In this document: positions 1 through 11,173 of the stretch, in pieces
Layout: each line of letters starts with the position of its first letter
Numbering within the stretch: the first letter of the stretch is position 1
The notes under the pieces: model-generated
Seen by the model: the letters and a program-made list of their open reading frames with translations, nothing else
The model's database searches: none
Told to the model about the DNA's origin: nothing
Made by a program: the position numbers and the translations under genes
Assembly: GCA_907165275.2 (NCBI GenBank)
Contig: CAJRBF020000007.1
Location: 372,001-436,000, forward strand
DNA: 64,000 nt
From: Zygaena filipendulae
Lineage: Eukaryota > Arthropoda > Insecta > Lepidoptera > Zygaenidae
Direction: 5' to 3'

Positions 1-1855
1 CCATCCAGCACAATGCCTTCGTCACCTCCCCCAACCTGTTTCACAAGGTAGAGGATCATTCTAGATGGTTACATCTAAGATCATTCACCAGCGTCCATTT
101 CAGGAATCCAGTGAGGAGACTGTACGTCCCCAGTCCGAAGACTACCGCCGCGTTGGAGCCATGGTGAGCCCTTGAATATGTGCCAGCCCGAAGACCAGGG
201 TTGGGTGGGACCACCACAAACCAAACCCCAGCACAGTGATCCAAAATTGTATGTGTGTGTTGTCGGAGACCAATCTCTCCCTGGAACCTGGAACTTCAGC
301 TGATGAACTCTCTGTCATACTGCAAGCAGTGAGGCCGTAGCCTAGCCGTAGCTGTAGAGTTGAATGGCTCTCTCTCCCCTGTGAACCCACTCGGGCATCC
401 AACTCGTTCTGCCACATCAGAACATTGGCAAGCACATCGTGTTGAAAAACACAAAGGTTGCCGAGAATCTAGCGTCAGCGACGAGGTCGCCAACAGCCGA
501 TCCCCCAGCCTCTGCACAACGGTCTCGATCGCAAAGCAAAGGGACCTACGTAAGCATACATGTGGTTGCGAGTCACAGTAGCTCCAGTCTGTCTCCGCAG
601 CCAACAATCGAGCCACAGAGCGTATTGGCCCATCAGTAATGTTTATAATAAAAAGAAAGGTAAAACAGAAAGAAGAGCGAACAACCCTTCCCTGGTGTAG
701 GAGAGGGCTGGCATCTCCAGTCAGCCGCATCGGTGATATGTAGATTGAATAACACGGAAGGCGTTGTTATTCAAAGTAAGGTACAAGGCGCACAACGAAA
801 CTCGTCACGGCGCAGATGACTCAAGGCGCGGATTTTTACCCATCTACGCCATCATACGCTCGCGACGTGCAATGTCCAACCGTTCAAGATTAGAGTTCCG
901 TTTGCTTCGAGCCTATTTGGTACTGTGATTTGAAGATCCTTCCTCGTGACTAATGTTTTCAGGTCTACGCTCGAGATATCCTAACGGACGTCAAGTGCAC
1001 TGACAGACCTTCGCACAAAAACATTAAACCACTCTGCGCTATCGCTCGCTCAACAAGACTATTCGTAACGAACCGTCTTTTGTAATGATAAAATCAATAC
1101 AAATATTCTACTCAAAGCATCTCGTTCACGAGGCACATCGGCCCACATACGCTTTCATGCGACCACCAAGTATCACAATCGCGCATGCTCGCCTCTGCAC
1201 AACGCAATCAGGACACAATGCGTAATGACGAAACTTTCAGGTCGCGTGTACGAATCCTTGCACAAACCGATAAATCGTTCTGCGCGCAGACCGCTCGACC
1301 ACGACGTACTTTGCATGAATATTATTTATTAAAAAATTTGTATGAGAAAATAAATTTTATGTTTGATAAATGTGCAATAATATTATATTTATTGTCCCTT
1401 AGACGTTCCCTCCCCATCGCATTCGTTTATTATTACACTATTATCAATTTACTTTCCCAACAAACTTTTGTCGTCAGGACATTTTTTACCTCCGTATTCC
1501 CCGTAGATATACGGCTCGTGGATACTGGCGGTGCGTTCGGCCCTGTATTCCGAGACGCCTGCATGGGGGGATTCGCGTTTTCTAACTTGCTCCTATACTC
1601 TCGAAATTCAATATACATTTGGTATTCCCTAATACAAGCACTTTCCTTCATATAATATTTTGTCCTAACTTCTTTAGTTTAGGAGTTATTATTGATAAAC
1701 GTACTAAAATTTGTTTTTGATGTAATTTGTACCGCAATGTCCTCTAAGATGTTTTAAATGTAATTTTATAGGTGTATTTTATTATCTTCTATACTTTAAT
1801 AATTATTTAAGATTTTAATTATAACCAAAAAATTTTTGTAGGACCTTATGGGTCG
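1..1855. other. Unassigned sequence, no supported gene
   Basis: Only short open frames occur here (the longest, about 156 codons at 1185-1655, has no recognisable motif and low-complexity AT-rich composition). The first ~1.2 kb is GC-richer than the stretch from 1310 onward. Composition and the neighbourhood suggest decayed transposon sequence, but no domain, terminal repeat or tail was recognised. The right edge is where the Jockey-like LINE fragment begins. Confidence 0.4.
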
Positions 1856-2850
1856 TCACAATAGCAGTCGCTTTGTGCGGGCAGAGGTTCGCTGGAAATT
1901 TAGGTAGTTCTCCATACTCAAAGTAGATGAAAACTGTTGCTCCGCTTGGTTCCGAAGTTTGACGCTAGCTGTGCATTCGGAGTCCCACCATGGGGGCGAT
2001 GAAATTTTACCACGGGCCGAGTTTTTACATGGAATCGATTCTTCTGCCGCTGATAGTAACATGGTGGTGAACACACTGTAGAGGCCAATAAAATTTTCAT
2101 TTGAAACTGGCGGAAGGGTTTTTATTTTATTGTCTACTGACTGAGAAAATTTTTCCTAGTCGGCCTGGGGAAGTCTGAATTTCAGGAGGGGAGACACGTC
2201 TGGAATTTGGGGAGGGGATCGAATGAGAGTAGTCAGTATTGGAAAGTGATCACTACCATGGGAGTTTGATAGGACTCTCCAAGAAAGAGAGGATGTAAGG
2301 GAAGGGGAAGACAGGGTAAGGTCTGGAATGCTAATATTTTGGGAGGGAGAAGTTCTGCGGGTAGCTGATCCATCATTTAAAATGCAGAGGTTATTACTGT
2401 CCAGAAGGTCTAGGAGGTGTGTAGAAACCGAGTCACAACAGTGGGAGCCCCAAAGAGTGTGCCTGCAGTTAAAATCACCTTGAATGATAAGGGGGGAGGG
2501 GAGTGAGAAGAGGAGGGAGCTAAGTTCAGAAAGTATGTTTTGATTGGGATGCGGGATATATATGGACACAAATGTTATATTGATTAATCTTATGGCCACT
2601 ATGTGGAGGCCAGGGTTGTGGGATGGGATTGGAATTTGGGAATAGGTGAGGGTCTTATTCACGAGAATACAGCAGCCAGCCCATCCGTCATCCCTGTCAT
2701 CTCGGAGGCATGAGTATCCCTGGATTCTGAAGCGAACCGAAGGTTTAAGCCATGTCTCCAAAATTGAGACGACATATGGGTTGAATTTATTAATCAGGAA
2801 AATTAGTTCGGGTTTTTTTTTGGCTAATGTTTCTGGCGTTCCACTGTAAA
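1856..2850 (-). pseudogene. LINE ORF2, APE endonuclease part only
   Basis: N-terminal part of a LINE ORF2: an apurinic-like endonuclease that nicks target DNA for target-primed reverse transcription. Motifs in order: WNARN near 2835, ETWLKPS near 2758, GDFNCRHTLWG, then SDHFPI near 2230, so the catalytic Asn, Glu, Asp and His positions are present. There are two lesions: a one-base shift in an A-homopolymer (T9 on the + strand, about 2813-2821) between WNARN and ETWL, and an in-frame TAG at about 2153-2155. After that the PWWDSEC linker that normally precedes the RT is recognisable (2074-1856) before coding similarity stops. No RT domain follows. Confidence 0.8.
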
Positions 2851-2853
2851 AAG

Positions 2854-4257
2854 TTAAGAAGAGGGATGAAGGTAAGAGCTAAGAAGAGAAGTAATAAGTT
2901 GTTGTAGCATATTCAGAACATTGTACGGTATAGTTTCGCCAAATTTGGAGAAGATGTTGATAAGTGTTTCTGAGAGTAATTCAGCGAGATTATCGTTCTT
3001 TGGGGCATCATTTGACGAATTATTATTATTAAGAGCGCAACCATTGGGGAGTTGGGAAGGAAAAGAAGCTGTGATTGCATTATGGGCAAGGGTATCGTAA
3101 CCTTTCCCTAATTCTGGTTGTGGCCGCCTTTGGGAGTACACGGTTTTTTTGTATGACACAGTTGGGGGAGCTGTTGAGAGAGTTTTTGAGATAAGAGGGG
3201 GGGATGGAAGCTGGGGAGTTGAGATCGGCTGGAGGAGAGGTCGGTGGGAGTTAGTGACATCAGAATATGATGTTCTCACTGGACGGAATCTTCTGGATGC
3301 CTCAACATAGCTTATATTTTCATCAGACATTACCATTTTAATGCTCTTTTATCTAGAGTGTTCAGGACACGATTTATTGGTGGCAAAATGACTACCTGAG
3401 CATAAGACACATGATATACTGGTATCCGGGGCAGGACAACTTTCTCCTGAGTGCTTCTGGGCACACCGAAAACAACGGGGGCCTGAGCGGCACTGCGAAA
3501 GGACATGTCCGAAGCGACAACAGTTGTAGCACTGTATGATTGGGAGTTGATAGGTATCTACAGGCAAGGACATGTTGAAGCAGAAAACCCTTTCCGGAAG
3601 TGATTGTCCTAAGAAAGTCAGTACTACCGTAGTGGAGGGGTCCCACTGAGTCTTACCATCGACAATATTTTTTTTGTTCAGTCGTCTAGCCTTAATAACA
3701 GGGCCGTTGTTAAGGGGGCATTGTAAGGAAGTGATCAGCTCCTCTAGTGTCCACTCAGTAGGGATGTGGCGAACCACTCCCATACGGGTTATTTGAAATC
3801 GAGGAATATGGGCTTCTAAGTTGTGTGATTTTAAGAAAGGATTGCTTAAAAAAGAGTTGGCATCGTTAGCTGTTTTGAAATTTATTGAGATTCTGTTTCT
3901 ACCAATAGATTTGATTTCGTCTATACCAGGAATGTTGTTATTATATATTATTTGCGCAAGTTTCAAGGCTCTGATAGAGTTAGTCACATTTGAATTATCA
4001 CTCTCAGTGCGAGTCACATGGACGATGTAAGGGGCATTATCAGAGGATGTATATTTTAAATCAGAGTCAGTTTTGTAACCAGGTCTTGTATAAGTATGTT
4101 GTATCGAGGCAGATGGGGAAGATGTTTTTTTAGCACTTATGTCGTCAGCAGACGGGGCCGGACGTTTTTGAGCAGATTTAGTCCCTTGAGAGCGTTCTGA
4201 ATCCATGCTAACTATGATTCCGCCCCTATCGGGGGGTTCATCCGCATCTGTATCCAT
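2854..4257 (-). pseudogene. LINE ORF1 (Gag-like RNA-binding protein), one nonsense codon
   Basis: Encodes the nucleic-acid-binding Gag-like protein of a Jockey-type LINE, which packages element RNA. The first 302 codons (to 3349) end in a cluster of three CCHC zinc knuckles (CYNCCRFGHVLSQC, CFRCAQKHSGESC and CVLCSGSHFATNKSC). An in-frame TAA at 3349-3351 interrupts the frame, and the same frame continues without further stops for about 165 codons to 2854 with a Pro/Ser-rich tail, as in relatives. Full length without the stop would be about 467 codons. ATG at 4257 is preferred because the acidic start is followed by continuous coding sequence. No host function is suggested. Confidence 0.8.
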
Positions 4258-4737
4258 AACAAATTAGGTATAATACGTACCTTTCACCAAACTAACACAA
4301 CCAGTACTAACTACTATAATTAAAAACAATGTAATACAGAGTTTCAGTGACTTTTTAAAGGAATAACAAAAGATAAACACAAAAATTACCCGAGCACGTG
4401 TCTTAACCAATACACTAGCGGGCAGCTCTAATAATGTGTTAGCGTTTGTATTTTTAATACCGCTGGCACTGACAGTGACAGGTGACATAAAACGTCATGT
4501 GACAGGTGTCAGGCATAGAAGCTGTCAACGGTGAGTGAGATTGTCATTGTTGGTTTGTGAATTTGGCGCGAGTGGATGACTCGCGCGCTTTCTTTGTGAA
4601 ACAGTAATTAGAACAATTGCTTAATGTATTAATCGAGTATTATTTGTTAACATTTCAGAAGTGCGATGAAGGAACCAAACACCCATGGTCAGGACTAAGG
4701 CGCTTCTGTGCAATTTGTGCTTGTGCATCACACACAG

Positions 4738-4851
4738 GCGCCAGGCGCAGACAATGGTCGCGAAGGTGCTGCCCAGCGCATCTAGATTCTCAAGGCGCCA
4801 GGCGCAGACCGTGGTAGCGACGGTGCTGCCCAGCGCATCTAGATTCCCAAG
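4738..4851. repeat. 57-bp direct tandem repeat, two copies
   Basis: Two adjacent units start at 4738 and 4795 (both beginning GCGCCAGGCGCAGAC and ending near CATCTAGATTC), differing at a few positions. The units are GC-rich in an AT-rich setting. No coding role is supported. Confidence 0.85.
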
Positions 4852-4866
4852 GTGCGGTCTAACGAC

Positions 4867-5602
4867 AAAACATACGACCGGAAAACCAAGTTAATCTGGT
4901 ATGTACTTATCTAACATACCTATACAGGAGTATTTACTGAATAAGTAAACGCTGGATGAGTCTTTGTTCTCGATTCTTGATACAAACTTTATGTGCTTAC
5001 ACAATATCCATAGTTAAATTTATTGATACACAGCGGTATTTACAGAATACGTAAACGTTGGATTATTCCTTCTTTTTAGTAGTAATACAGTATAAGTTTC
5101 AGAAACTGACGGCCGCACTCAGAGTCGACTTTAATGATTACTTAGTTAAGTATAGATTTTTAAAACAAAAACTTTTTATTAAACTTGTCTGGTTGCGGCA
5201 GTTTTGTTTTAAAAATCTATACTTAACTAAGTAACCATTAAAGTCGACTCTGAGTGCGGCGGTAAGTATATAGTTAAAATTGATATCTACCCACATAGCA
5301 GTGTTTACTGATAAAACATACGACCGGAAGACCAAATTAATCTGGTATGTACTTATCTAACATATCTATACAGCGGTATTTACTGAATATGTAAACGCTG
5401 GATGAGTCTTTGTTCTCGATTCTTGATACAAACTTTATATGCTTACACAATATGCATAGTTAAATTTATTGATACATAGCGGTATTTACAGAATATGTAA
5501 ACGCTGAATTATTCCTTCTTTTTAGTAGTCATACAGTATAAGTTTCAGACACTAAGTATATAGTTAAAATTGATACCTACCCACATAGCAGTGTTTACTG
5601 AT
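4867..5602. repeat. 290-bp tandem duplication, first unit split by a MITE
   Basis: Unit 1 is 4867-5312 and unit 2 is 5313-5602, both starting AAAACATACGACCGG and ending CAGTGTTTACTGAT. Unit 2 is 290 bp. Unit 1 is 446 bp, exactly 290 plus 153 (MITE) plus 3 (target duplication). Each unit contains an internal sub-repeat around GCGGTATTTAC..GAATA.GTAAACG, present twice. Confidence 0.85.
5110..5262. mobile_element. Foldback MITE, copy 1 (153 bp)
   Basis: Terminal inverted repeats of about 60 bp start CGGCCGCACTCAGAGTCGAC and end with the near-complement. It lies inside unit 1 of the tandem duplication, and unit 2 is the unoccupied site (5541-5551 region), so the insertion boundaries are directly visible. 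Flanks TGA (5107-5109) and TAA (5263-5265) are compatible with a 3-bp TWA-type duplication with one mutation. It is a shortened relative of 55956-56182. No coding capacity. Confidence 0.8.
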
Positions 5603-5963
5603 ATAAATGTTGAACTTTTCCTTTTTCTGAAAGTCATGGTGCAAGTTAATAGTTTGAATTTTGAGGATTTGTTACTGTTATTTTTTTGAGTTAACATGTA
5701 ACTGAAATAGTTCGAAAACAGAATTATTACCCTATTACTAAATGTTAGTTTTCTCTTGTGCTCATGGCCCTCATGCTGATAGCATTTTGCCAGCTCTGAT
5801 ACCCTATAGTTAGTTTTGTTAGCACACCTACCTGCTATTTGAATGAACCTTAAGACGATCGTGTGTGTGCAAATTTTCATACAAAAAGCCAAACCGTTTA
5901 TCTCCCCTTAAACATAGACCAATTTTGATGATTTTTTTACATGTTATTGATGTATTGGATAAC
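5603..5963. other. No feature seen
   Basis: AT-rich sequence between the tandem duplication and the next MITE. Open frames here have no motif, and no repeat structure was recognised. Confidence 0.4.
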
Positions 5964-5965
5964 TA

Positions 5966-6118
5966 GGGCTGTACGTTTTGATTTTAAAGAAATATTCCTT
6001 ATAACAAAAGTTATTAGCATCTCAATATCCATATTTTTTACAAAAAATCTTCCTCGAGCTTTTTAATTTATTAAAGTTAAACTAAACCGAATTACTAAAT
6101 TAGAAAAACGTACAGCCC
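5966..6118. mobile_element. TA-flanked MITE (Tc1/mariner-like TIRs)
   Basis: A 153-bp element with inverted termini GGGCTGTACGTTTT / AAAACGTACAGCCC, flanked by TA at 5964-5965 and 6119-6120. TA duplication and short TIRs fit a non-autonomous Tc1/mariner-type element. The interior is AT-rich and non-coding. The superfamily call is inference from TSD and size only. Confidence 0.65.
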
Positions 6119-6316
6119 TAGATTAAGGTGTACTGAATCGAATGACACCAAAATTGTCTCATTTAGTGAAGGTTTAGGGGGGTAGAAACAGTTTGGCCCG
6201 AAACAATATTTCAGAAGGAAAAAGTAGGCACTCGCCTCTAGGTCCTGCAAGTCTCTCTATCGCACGATACGGGTCGGGGGGCAGGGCCCGGTAGGAGCAT
6301 TGTGTAGTGTGGGTAG

Positions 6317-6575
6317 TGTATACGCACAAGATTGGAATTTCATATATAATGAAACTCAAGTATTTAGTATAAGTTTTTAATGCTAATGTAATATTCAATT
6401 TAGACTGTAGAACAAAGAAAGGTCGTGTCCTTTCGCTGGACGTATGCAACCGAAGTGAATAATAATTTTTACTATCGACGCAACGGTCAATTTATATTTT
6501 GGATAAATCTCGATGGTAGGTAGGTGCCTCGCAAATATTACTGGTTGCTATTCTTCTGCTTAAGGCGCTTTAACA
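6317..6575 (-). repeat. BEL-A 3' LTR (259 bp)
   Basis: Matches 9377-9641 throughout except for one 6-bp insertion (GGTAAC) in the other copy and one boundary base. Read on the minus strand it begins TGTTAAAGCG and ends near CGTATACA. Confidence 0.9.
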
Positions 6576-6605
6576 TAAACTCCCCCCCTTGAAAGACCTG
6601 GGCTT

Positions 6606-7428
6606 TCAACTCTGAAGTTCCTCCGCAGTAGGCAGAGGACACAGCTGCACCAGCGGACGACGAACGCAGCCTCTCGTGGTTTTCACGTCCGCCACTCTGG
6701 TGATCCCATCTGAGCCCGGATAGAGGCGCTCAACTCGTCCGAGACGCCAGCTCAATGGGGGAACGTGATGCTCTTGTAACAGCACCATGTCCCCCACGTG
6801 CGATTTGGTTTTATCCTGGCTCCATTTAATGCGCTGCTGCAGCTCTGATATATATTCTCTTTGCCACCTGTTCCAGAAGTGCTGTCGTAATTGCTCCAGG
6901 CGGGCGTAGCGTTGCAGAGTTCCTTCTTTGCGATCTTCCAGAGCGGGTGCCGGTAGAGCGTTCAGCGGTCTCCCGATCAAGAAGTGCCCTGGGGATAGAG
7001 TAAGGAAGTCATTGGGAGAGGAGGATATTGGGCATAAGGGGCGACTATTTAAAATGGCCTCCACTTGTGCGAAAAGAGTAGATATCTCTTCAAATGAGAG
7101 ATGTACGTTGCCAACGATACGTTTTATATGATATTTCGCGGATTTAACCCCGGCTTCCCATATTTCCCCCGAAGTGAGGAGCGTGCGCAGGGATGAAATT
7201 GAATTTCGTGACCTCCTGAGCCGTAAACGCAGATAGAGGTTCCGTATTGCTCTTTAGAAAACTACCTAATTCTTTTGCAGATGCTTTTATTTGTACGTAT
7301 TTGAAACGTAAACAGACAAACACACACATGTAAAATTTTGTTATTTTTTCATCCCGACCCTTATGGCATTCCTTTAGAGGATGCCCTTGATGAGGGCGAA
7401 TGGGACAAAATCTGTATTTAAAAAGCAA
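6606..7428 (-). pseudogene. BEL-A pol remnant: integrase end plus DUF5641
   Basis: Remnant of a BEL/Pao polyprotein C-terminus. The upstream piece (7428-7144) has the integrase strand motif FYMCVFVCLRFKYV and then FNFIPAHAPHFGG, but the segment that should hold the second catalytic Asp is deleted. A +1 frameshift at about 7158-7162 separates this from the main frame. The frame then continues through the catalytic-Glu helix region (WEAG) and 7064-6606 carries EAILNSRPLCP, the GHFLIG motif and the DUF5641 tail (LGRVERLYPGSDG) typical of BEL integrases. It cannot encode a working integrase. Confidence 0.85.
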
Positions 7429-7509
7429 TGAATATTTTATTTTGGAGACTTTTCGATATAAGTTTTTACAGTTAAATATACCGCAATCGTAAATTTTGTG
7501 ATTCTATGT

Positions 7510-7985
7510 ACATAAGTACTGACCGTTTGACTGACTTTAGCTGACAGTTGCCCACGACTCAGTACCCAGTAAATTAAATCGATTTAATTTTACCTGAAAT
7601 TTTGTGATTTCTATTACTTAAAGAATTTATATAGGTATCTAAATACTGACCGTTTGACTGACTTTAGTTGACAGTTGCCCACGACTCAGTACCTAGTAAG
7701 TTCAGTCGATTTAGATGTTGATTGTATACAAACACTGACCGTTTGACTGACTATCTGACAGTTGCCCACGACTCAGTGATTGTATATAAATATTGACCGT
7801 ATGACTGACCAGCTGACAGTTGCCCACGACTCAGTACCTAGTAAGTTCAGTCGATTTAGATGTTGATTGTATACAAACACTGACCGTTTGACTGACTAGC
7901 TGACAGTTGCCCACGACTCAGTGATTGTATATAAATATTGACCGTATGACTGACTAGCTGACAGTTGCTCTCGACTTAGTGATTG
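7510..7985. repeat. Minisatellite with higher-order structure
   Basis: Six copies of a ~45-bp core (ACTGACCGTTTGACTGAC, then CTGACAGTTGCCCACGACT) separated by variable spacers. Copies 3+4 and 5+6 form a 145-bp higher-order repeat (matching points 7724 and 7869) in which two core variants alternate. It lies inside the deleted interior of BEL-A. Confidence 0.85.
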
Positions 7986-7989
7986 TATA

Positions 7990-9353
7990 TTTTGATAAAT
8001 TAAGATAGCTTGTTTTGATAATTGTTGTTGTGTGAAGAACGTGGTGTGAATTGCGATTTAGAATTGAATGAGAATGAAAATCTAGATGAAGTATTTTGTA
8101 ATATTGGATTTTGTATTGTTGGCAGCTTGATACCGGAATCATGAAATGGTTTTCGTTTGTCGTATATCGTCGGTACTGCTATTTGTTTTGATAATTATTG
8201 CATTTTTTATTGTATGTTTGTATAATTATTGTATGTTTTTAGCTACGACGACACATTGAATAAAATCTTCAATGCTGTCTCCCTTTCGTCAGCTACGACT
8301 ATCATATTTTGAGCATTTGTACCTCGATCCATGTTTGTAGGTCGTCGAACCTTGCCGACAAGCCTTCGAACCGTCCCTTGATTGAACTACGTTTAGCGAA
8401 TAGATCCTTCAAGGGTGCCTTCGGGGGTACATCTAATCTATCGCCATCCATCGACATGGTCAACAGTATAAACGAACTAATGAATTTAAGGGTAGGTATA
8501 AAATTATGGAAATTAAAATTTTATTTTTAATGTAGGTAGCGATAAATCGATGTCCCTTCAACAAAATTCGACCTTTTAGGAGTAAATGAATAAATAAAAG
8601 TTTGCCTGACGCTCCTCGCTTCGTTGACTTGCCGTGAAGCCAGGGGTGCGCTGCGCGACACACGACGTCGCCTGGCGCAAGCACACTGCGTACAGGAGTG
8701 GGCCTTTGGCCTGAAATTGGTCGGCAAATACTGATTAAGTTATGAAAAAATACCTAAACGAATCACTAACATACGCTAGGGAAATGCAAACAGACGATTA
8801 ACTTAGGTATGTACAAAAAAAATCTAATAATAAAATTTTGACAGTTTTACCTACCCCTAGAGAAGTGCGAGTCGTGAACATACGACACCTCTTGATAATT
8901 TTGTTTATATTAAGCAATTGTAAGAAGATAGAATTTAAGCAAAATGATGTATGATGTTTTATATAAGGTACCTTTAGAAAATACCTAATCATTGAAATTT
9001 GTAAAATATTTAATTGTGGAAATATAGCACAAGTGAATAAGTAGCTCAATTTAAATAGTCAGTTTAGTGCAATGAATTTTAGTAATGCTGGATAATAGGT
9101 TAAAGGTTTTTTTTTGGAAATTGAGAAATTTGGATAATGTGTGTAGGTAGGAAGCAAAGACAGGGCACTTAGCTTGTTTAGAAGACGCCTGCAGCTTCGC
9201 ACCACCACGATAATTTAGATGTCTCGTTGACCAGCCCAGCACGTCGATTGTCTTCAACGGCAACTGGCTCCAACCTCGTCTTCCTTAAATTTTGATGTAG
9301 TTCCACAGTAATCTTCTTTTCCGAAAGACTGCAGTTTTTATTTCAAATTTTGT
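7990..9353. other. Non-coding interior of BEL-A
   Basis: No gag, protease or RT motif could be found. A GC-rich patch at about 8600-8720 stands out from AT-rich surroundings but has no identified origin. The stretch contains several AATAAA motifs. It may be leader plus decayed gag, or unrelated DNA captured by the element. Confidence 0.4.
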
Positions 9354-9369
9354 CCTGTCACGGTCGCCA
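9354..9369 (-). promoter_or_regulatory. BEL-A primer-binding site, tRNA-Arg type
   Basis: Minus-strand TGGCGACCGTGACAGG lies 7 bp inside the 5' LTR. It matches the tRNA-Arg-type primer site known from insect 412/mdg1-like and BEL elements. Confidence 0.75.
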
Positions 9370-9376
9370 ATTTTCT

Positions 9377-9641
9377 TGTTTACGCACAAGATTGGAATTT
9401 CATATATAATGAAACTCAAGTATTTAGTATAAGTTTTTAATGCGGTAACTAATGTAATATTCAATTTAGACTGTAGAACAAAGAAAGGTCGTGTCCTTTC
9501 GCTGGACGTATGCAACCGAAGTGAATAATAATTTTTACTATCGACGCAACGGTCAATTTATATTTTGGATAAATCTCGATGGTAGGTAGGTGCCTCGCAA
9601 ATATTACTGGTTGCTATTCTTCTGCTTAAGGCGCTTTAACA
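9377..9641 (-). repeat. BEL-A 5' LTR (265 bp)
   Basis: Partner of 6317-6575. It begins TGTTAAAGCG on the minus strand and is followed outside by the target duplication GGTAG. Confidence 0.9.
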
Positions 9642-9646
9642 GGTAG

Positions 9647-10603
9647 TAATGTCGATGTCGAGGTGTTATCGATGTTATTATAGCCTAGGGTGGAGAATAT
9701 CGATATAACGATCGATATTGAAAGGTTAATTAGGATTACACAAATAATATCATGAAAAAAGCCTACGAATAGGTAATTTTATTGATTACCAGCAGCTGTT
9801 CCCTGCAGTTTCACCCACGTTAATTTCGAAGATCTCCAGGTTATTCCGAGATAAAAGTACTTACTACCCTATATTTTTCTCTGCAACTACCTGTAGTTAT
9901 CTACTTACCTGTTGATTTTAGCTAACTGCGTTGTAGTACAGGAGTCCAAGACGAAATTTATGGATTTACGAAAGCGCGTCAGATTAACATAAGGGGCATA
10001 TCTTGCACCTCCACCAAATAAAGGCCCTCTACACTGAGGGGCGCATCTAGAATAACCGATCAGAATAATAAAAAAAACGATAGCCGGAAATACTCGAGCG
10101 CATCAGATTAAGACATAGTAGGTTAATTACATTCTGAAAACTGTGTATATGAATAATCTGCGATTTGAACATGACGTTTGTGATCCTTTTTAAACTCCCT
10201 TAGTTTAAAAAGGATCACAAACTTGCAAAAAAAAACCGTCATCTCGATTTTATCGAACGCGGTTGATGTTTTTTACATTTGGAAGTAAAATAACTCAAGG
10301 ATAGCGGGAAAAATATAATCTGCCGATTTCCACGAGCCGAAGAAACAAAAATCATCTATAAAGTTTAGAACGAGCAGCCGCAGATGCTGCAGTGAAACAT
10401 GTATTCCTCACTCTGGCTTGCTTTCCCTTTCTCTTTTTCTCTATCACACTCTCGCACCGTCCTCACACTACTTTCCATCGCCATGACGTCATCACAGGAT
10501 AAAACGGCATTAAACGTGTCAAATTGATAACCTCCTTATTTGAAGTCGGTTAAAATGAATATTAAAATAAGTTCCAGGCAAGTATTACAGCAAGCAATAG
10601 GTA
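9647..10603. other. Non-coding spacer with hairpin and GAAGTCGGTT tract
   Basis: No coding frame supported. Contains a perfect 21-bp hairpin (10176-10222) and, at 10541-10555, a GAAGTCGGTTAAAAT tract that recurs inverted at about 15853-15868 on the far side of Gypsy-A, so Gypsy-A landed between two inverted copies of a common lepidopteran repeat end. The parent repeat was not identified. Confidence 0.5.
10176..10222. repeat. Perfect 21-bp stem hairpin
   Basis: GTTTGTGATCCTTTTTAAACT pairs perfectly with its complement across a 5-base loop (CCCTT). It lies in non-coding DNA, and its role is unknown. Confidence 0.9.
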
Positions 10604-10608
10604 GTAAC

Positions 10609-10829
10609 TGTATTGTTCGATGATTGAAAGACGGCTTGAGGTCTGGAGGTGTTTATTTCTTACTTTTGATAGTTATTAATAATTAGTACAAAATTAGGTA
10701 ACACGTAGTGCGAGGTGTGTGTCCGTCTAATATGCAAGTCACAATAATGGTGTAGCCACAGATCACACACTATGGTTTTATTAGGTACGTTACAGTGAAC
10801 ACAGTATAGTTGTACTGCGTTCCAATACA
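10609..10829 (-). repeat. Gypsy-A 3' LTR
   Basis: 221 bp, TG...CA ends, one substitution (G/T near 10776) relative to 15605-15825. Confidence 0.9.
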
Positions 10830-11173
10830 TCATCCCCCTTTACAAAGAATTTTTCTTAATATATTTAATTTACACAGCTAAGCATTCTAGCTATTACAAT
10901 TTTTCTAACTTTAGGAACCTAATCTCTGTTACAACAATTAGTTTTATGTTCTATGAACTTGAGTATTTACCAAACAAAATAAAATCTTAATTCTTTAACA
11001 AAACAAAATATAATCTTAATTTTTTAACACAAAGAAATAAAATCTTAATTCTTTAACTCGTCATCCCCTCTTAAGGAGAACTTTAAAGAAAATGTATACA
11101 TTTAAATTATACATTAAAGTTATTCATTCAGCCAGCAGTGAGGTAGAGTAAGCATCTCTGAGGAATCATCAAG

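Larger units (their letters stand above)
1856..4500 (-). mobile_element. Jockey-like LINE fragment, 3' half missing
   Basis: Non-LTR retrotransposon read right to left: 5' leader (about 4258-4500), ORF1 (4257-2854), then the start of ORF2 with an APE-type endonuclease (about 2850-1856). The reverse transcriptase that should follow is absent; the frame ends near 1856 and enters AT-rich unrelated sequence. LINE copies usually lose their 5' end, so loss of the 3' end points to a later deletion or replacement. The 5' end position is approximate because no target duplication was found. Confidence 0.8.
6317..9641 (-). mobile_element. BEL-A: internally deleted BEL/Pao LTR retrotransposon
   Basis: Complete LTR-to-LTR insertion on the minus strand: 5' LTR 9377-9641, 3' LTR 6317-6575, 5-bp target duplication GGTAG at 6312-6316 and 9642-9646. 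The primer site lies 7 bp inside the 5' LTR, and a purine tract (complement of 6576-6590) precedes the 3' LTR. At about 3.3 kb it is under half the length of an autonomous BEL element. Only the C-terminal part of Pol is recognisable; gag, protease and RT are gone and a minisatellite occupies part of the interior. Near-identical LTRs imply recent movement of a defective copy by proteins supplied in trans. Confidence 0.9.

Noticed and set aside
296..730. 144-codon minus-strand frame
   Set aside because: Cys/Ser-rich with no domain pattern and overlapping open frames on the other strand. No start context or neighbour supports it.
1185..1655. 156-codon open frame
   Set aside because: Low-complexity, hydrophobic AT-driven composition, no motif, and the opposite strand is also open. 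Not convincing as a gene.
7510..7985. CRISPR-like spaced repeats
   Set aside because: The direct repeats have related, not unique, spacers and lie in an insect retrotransposon. This is a minisatellite.
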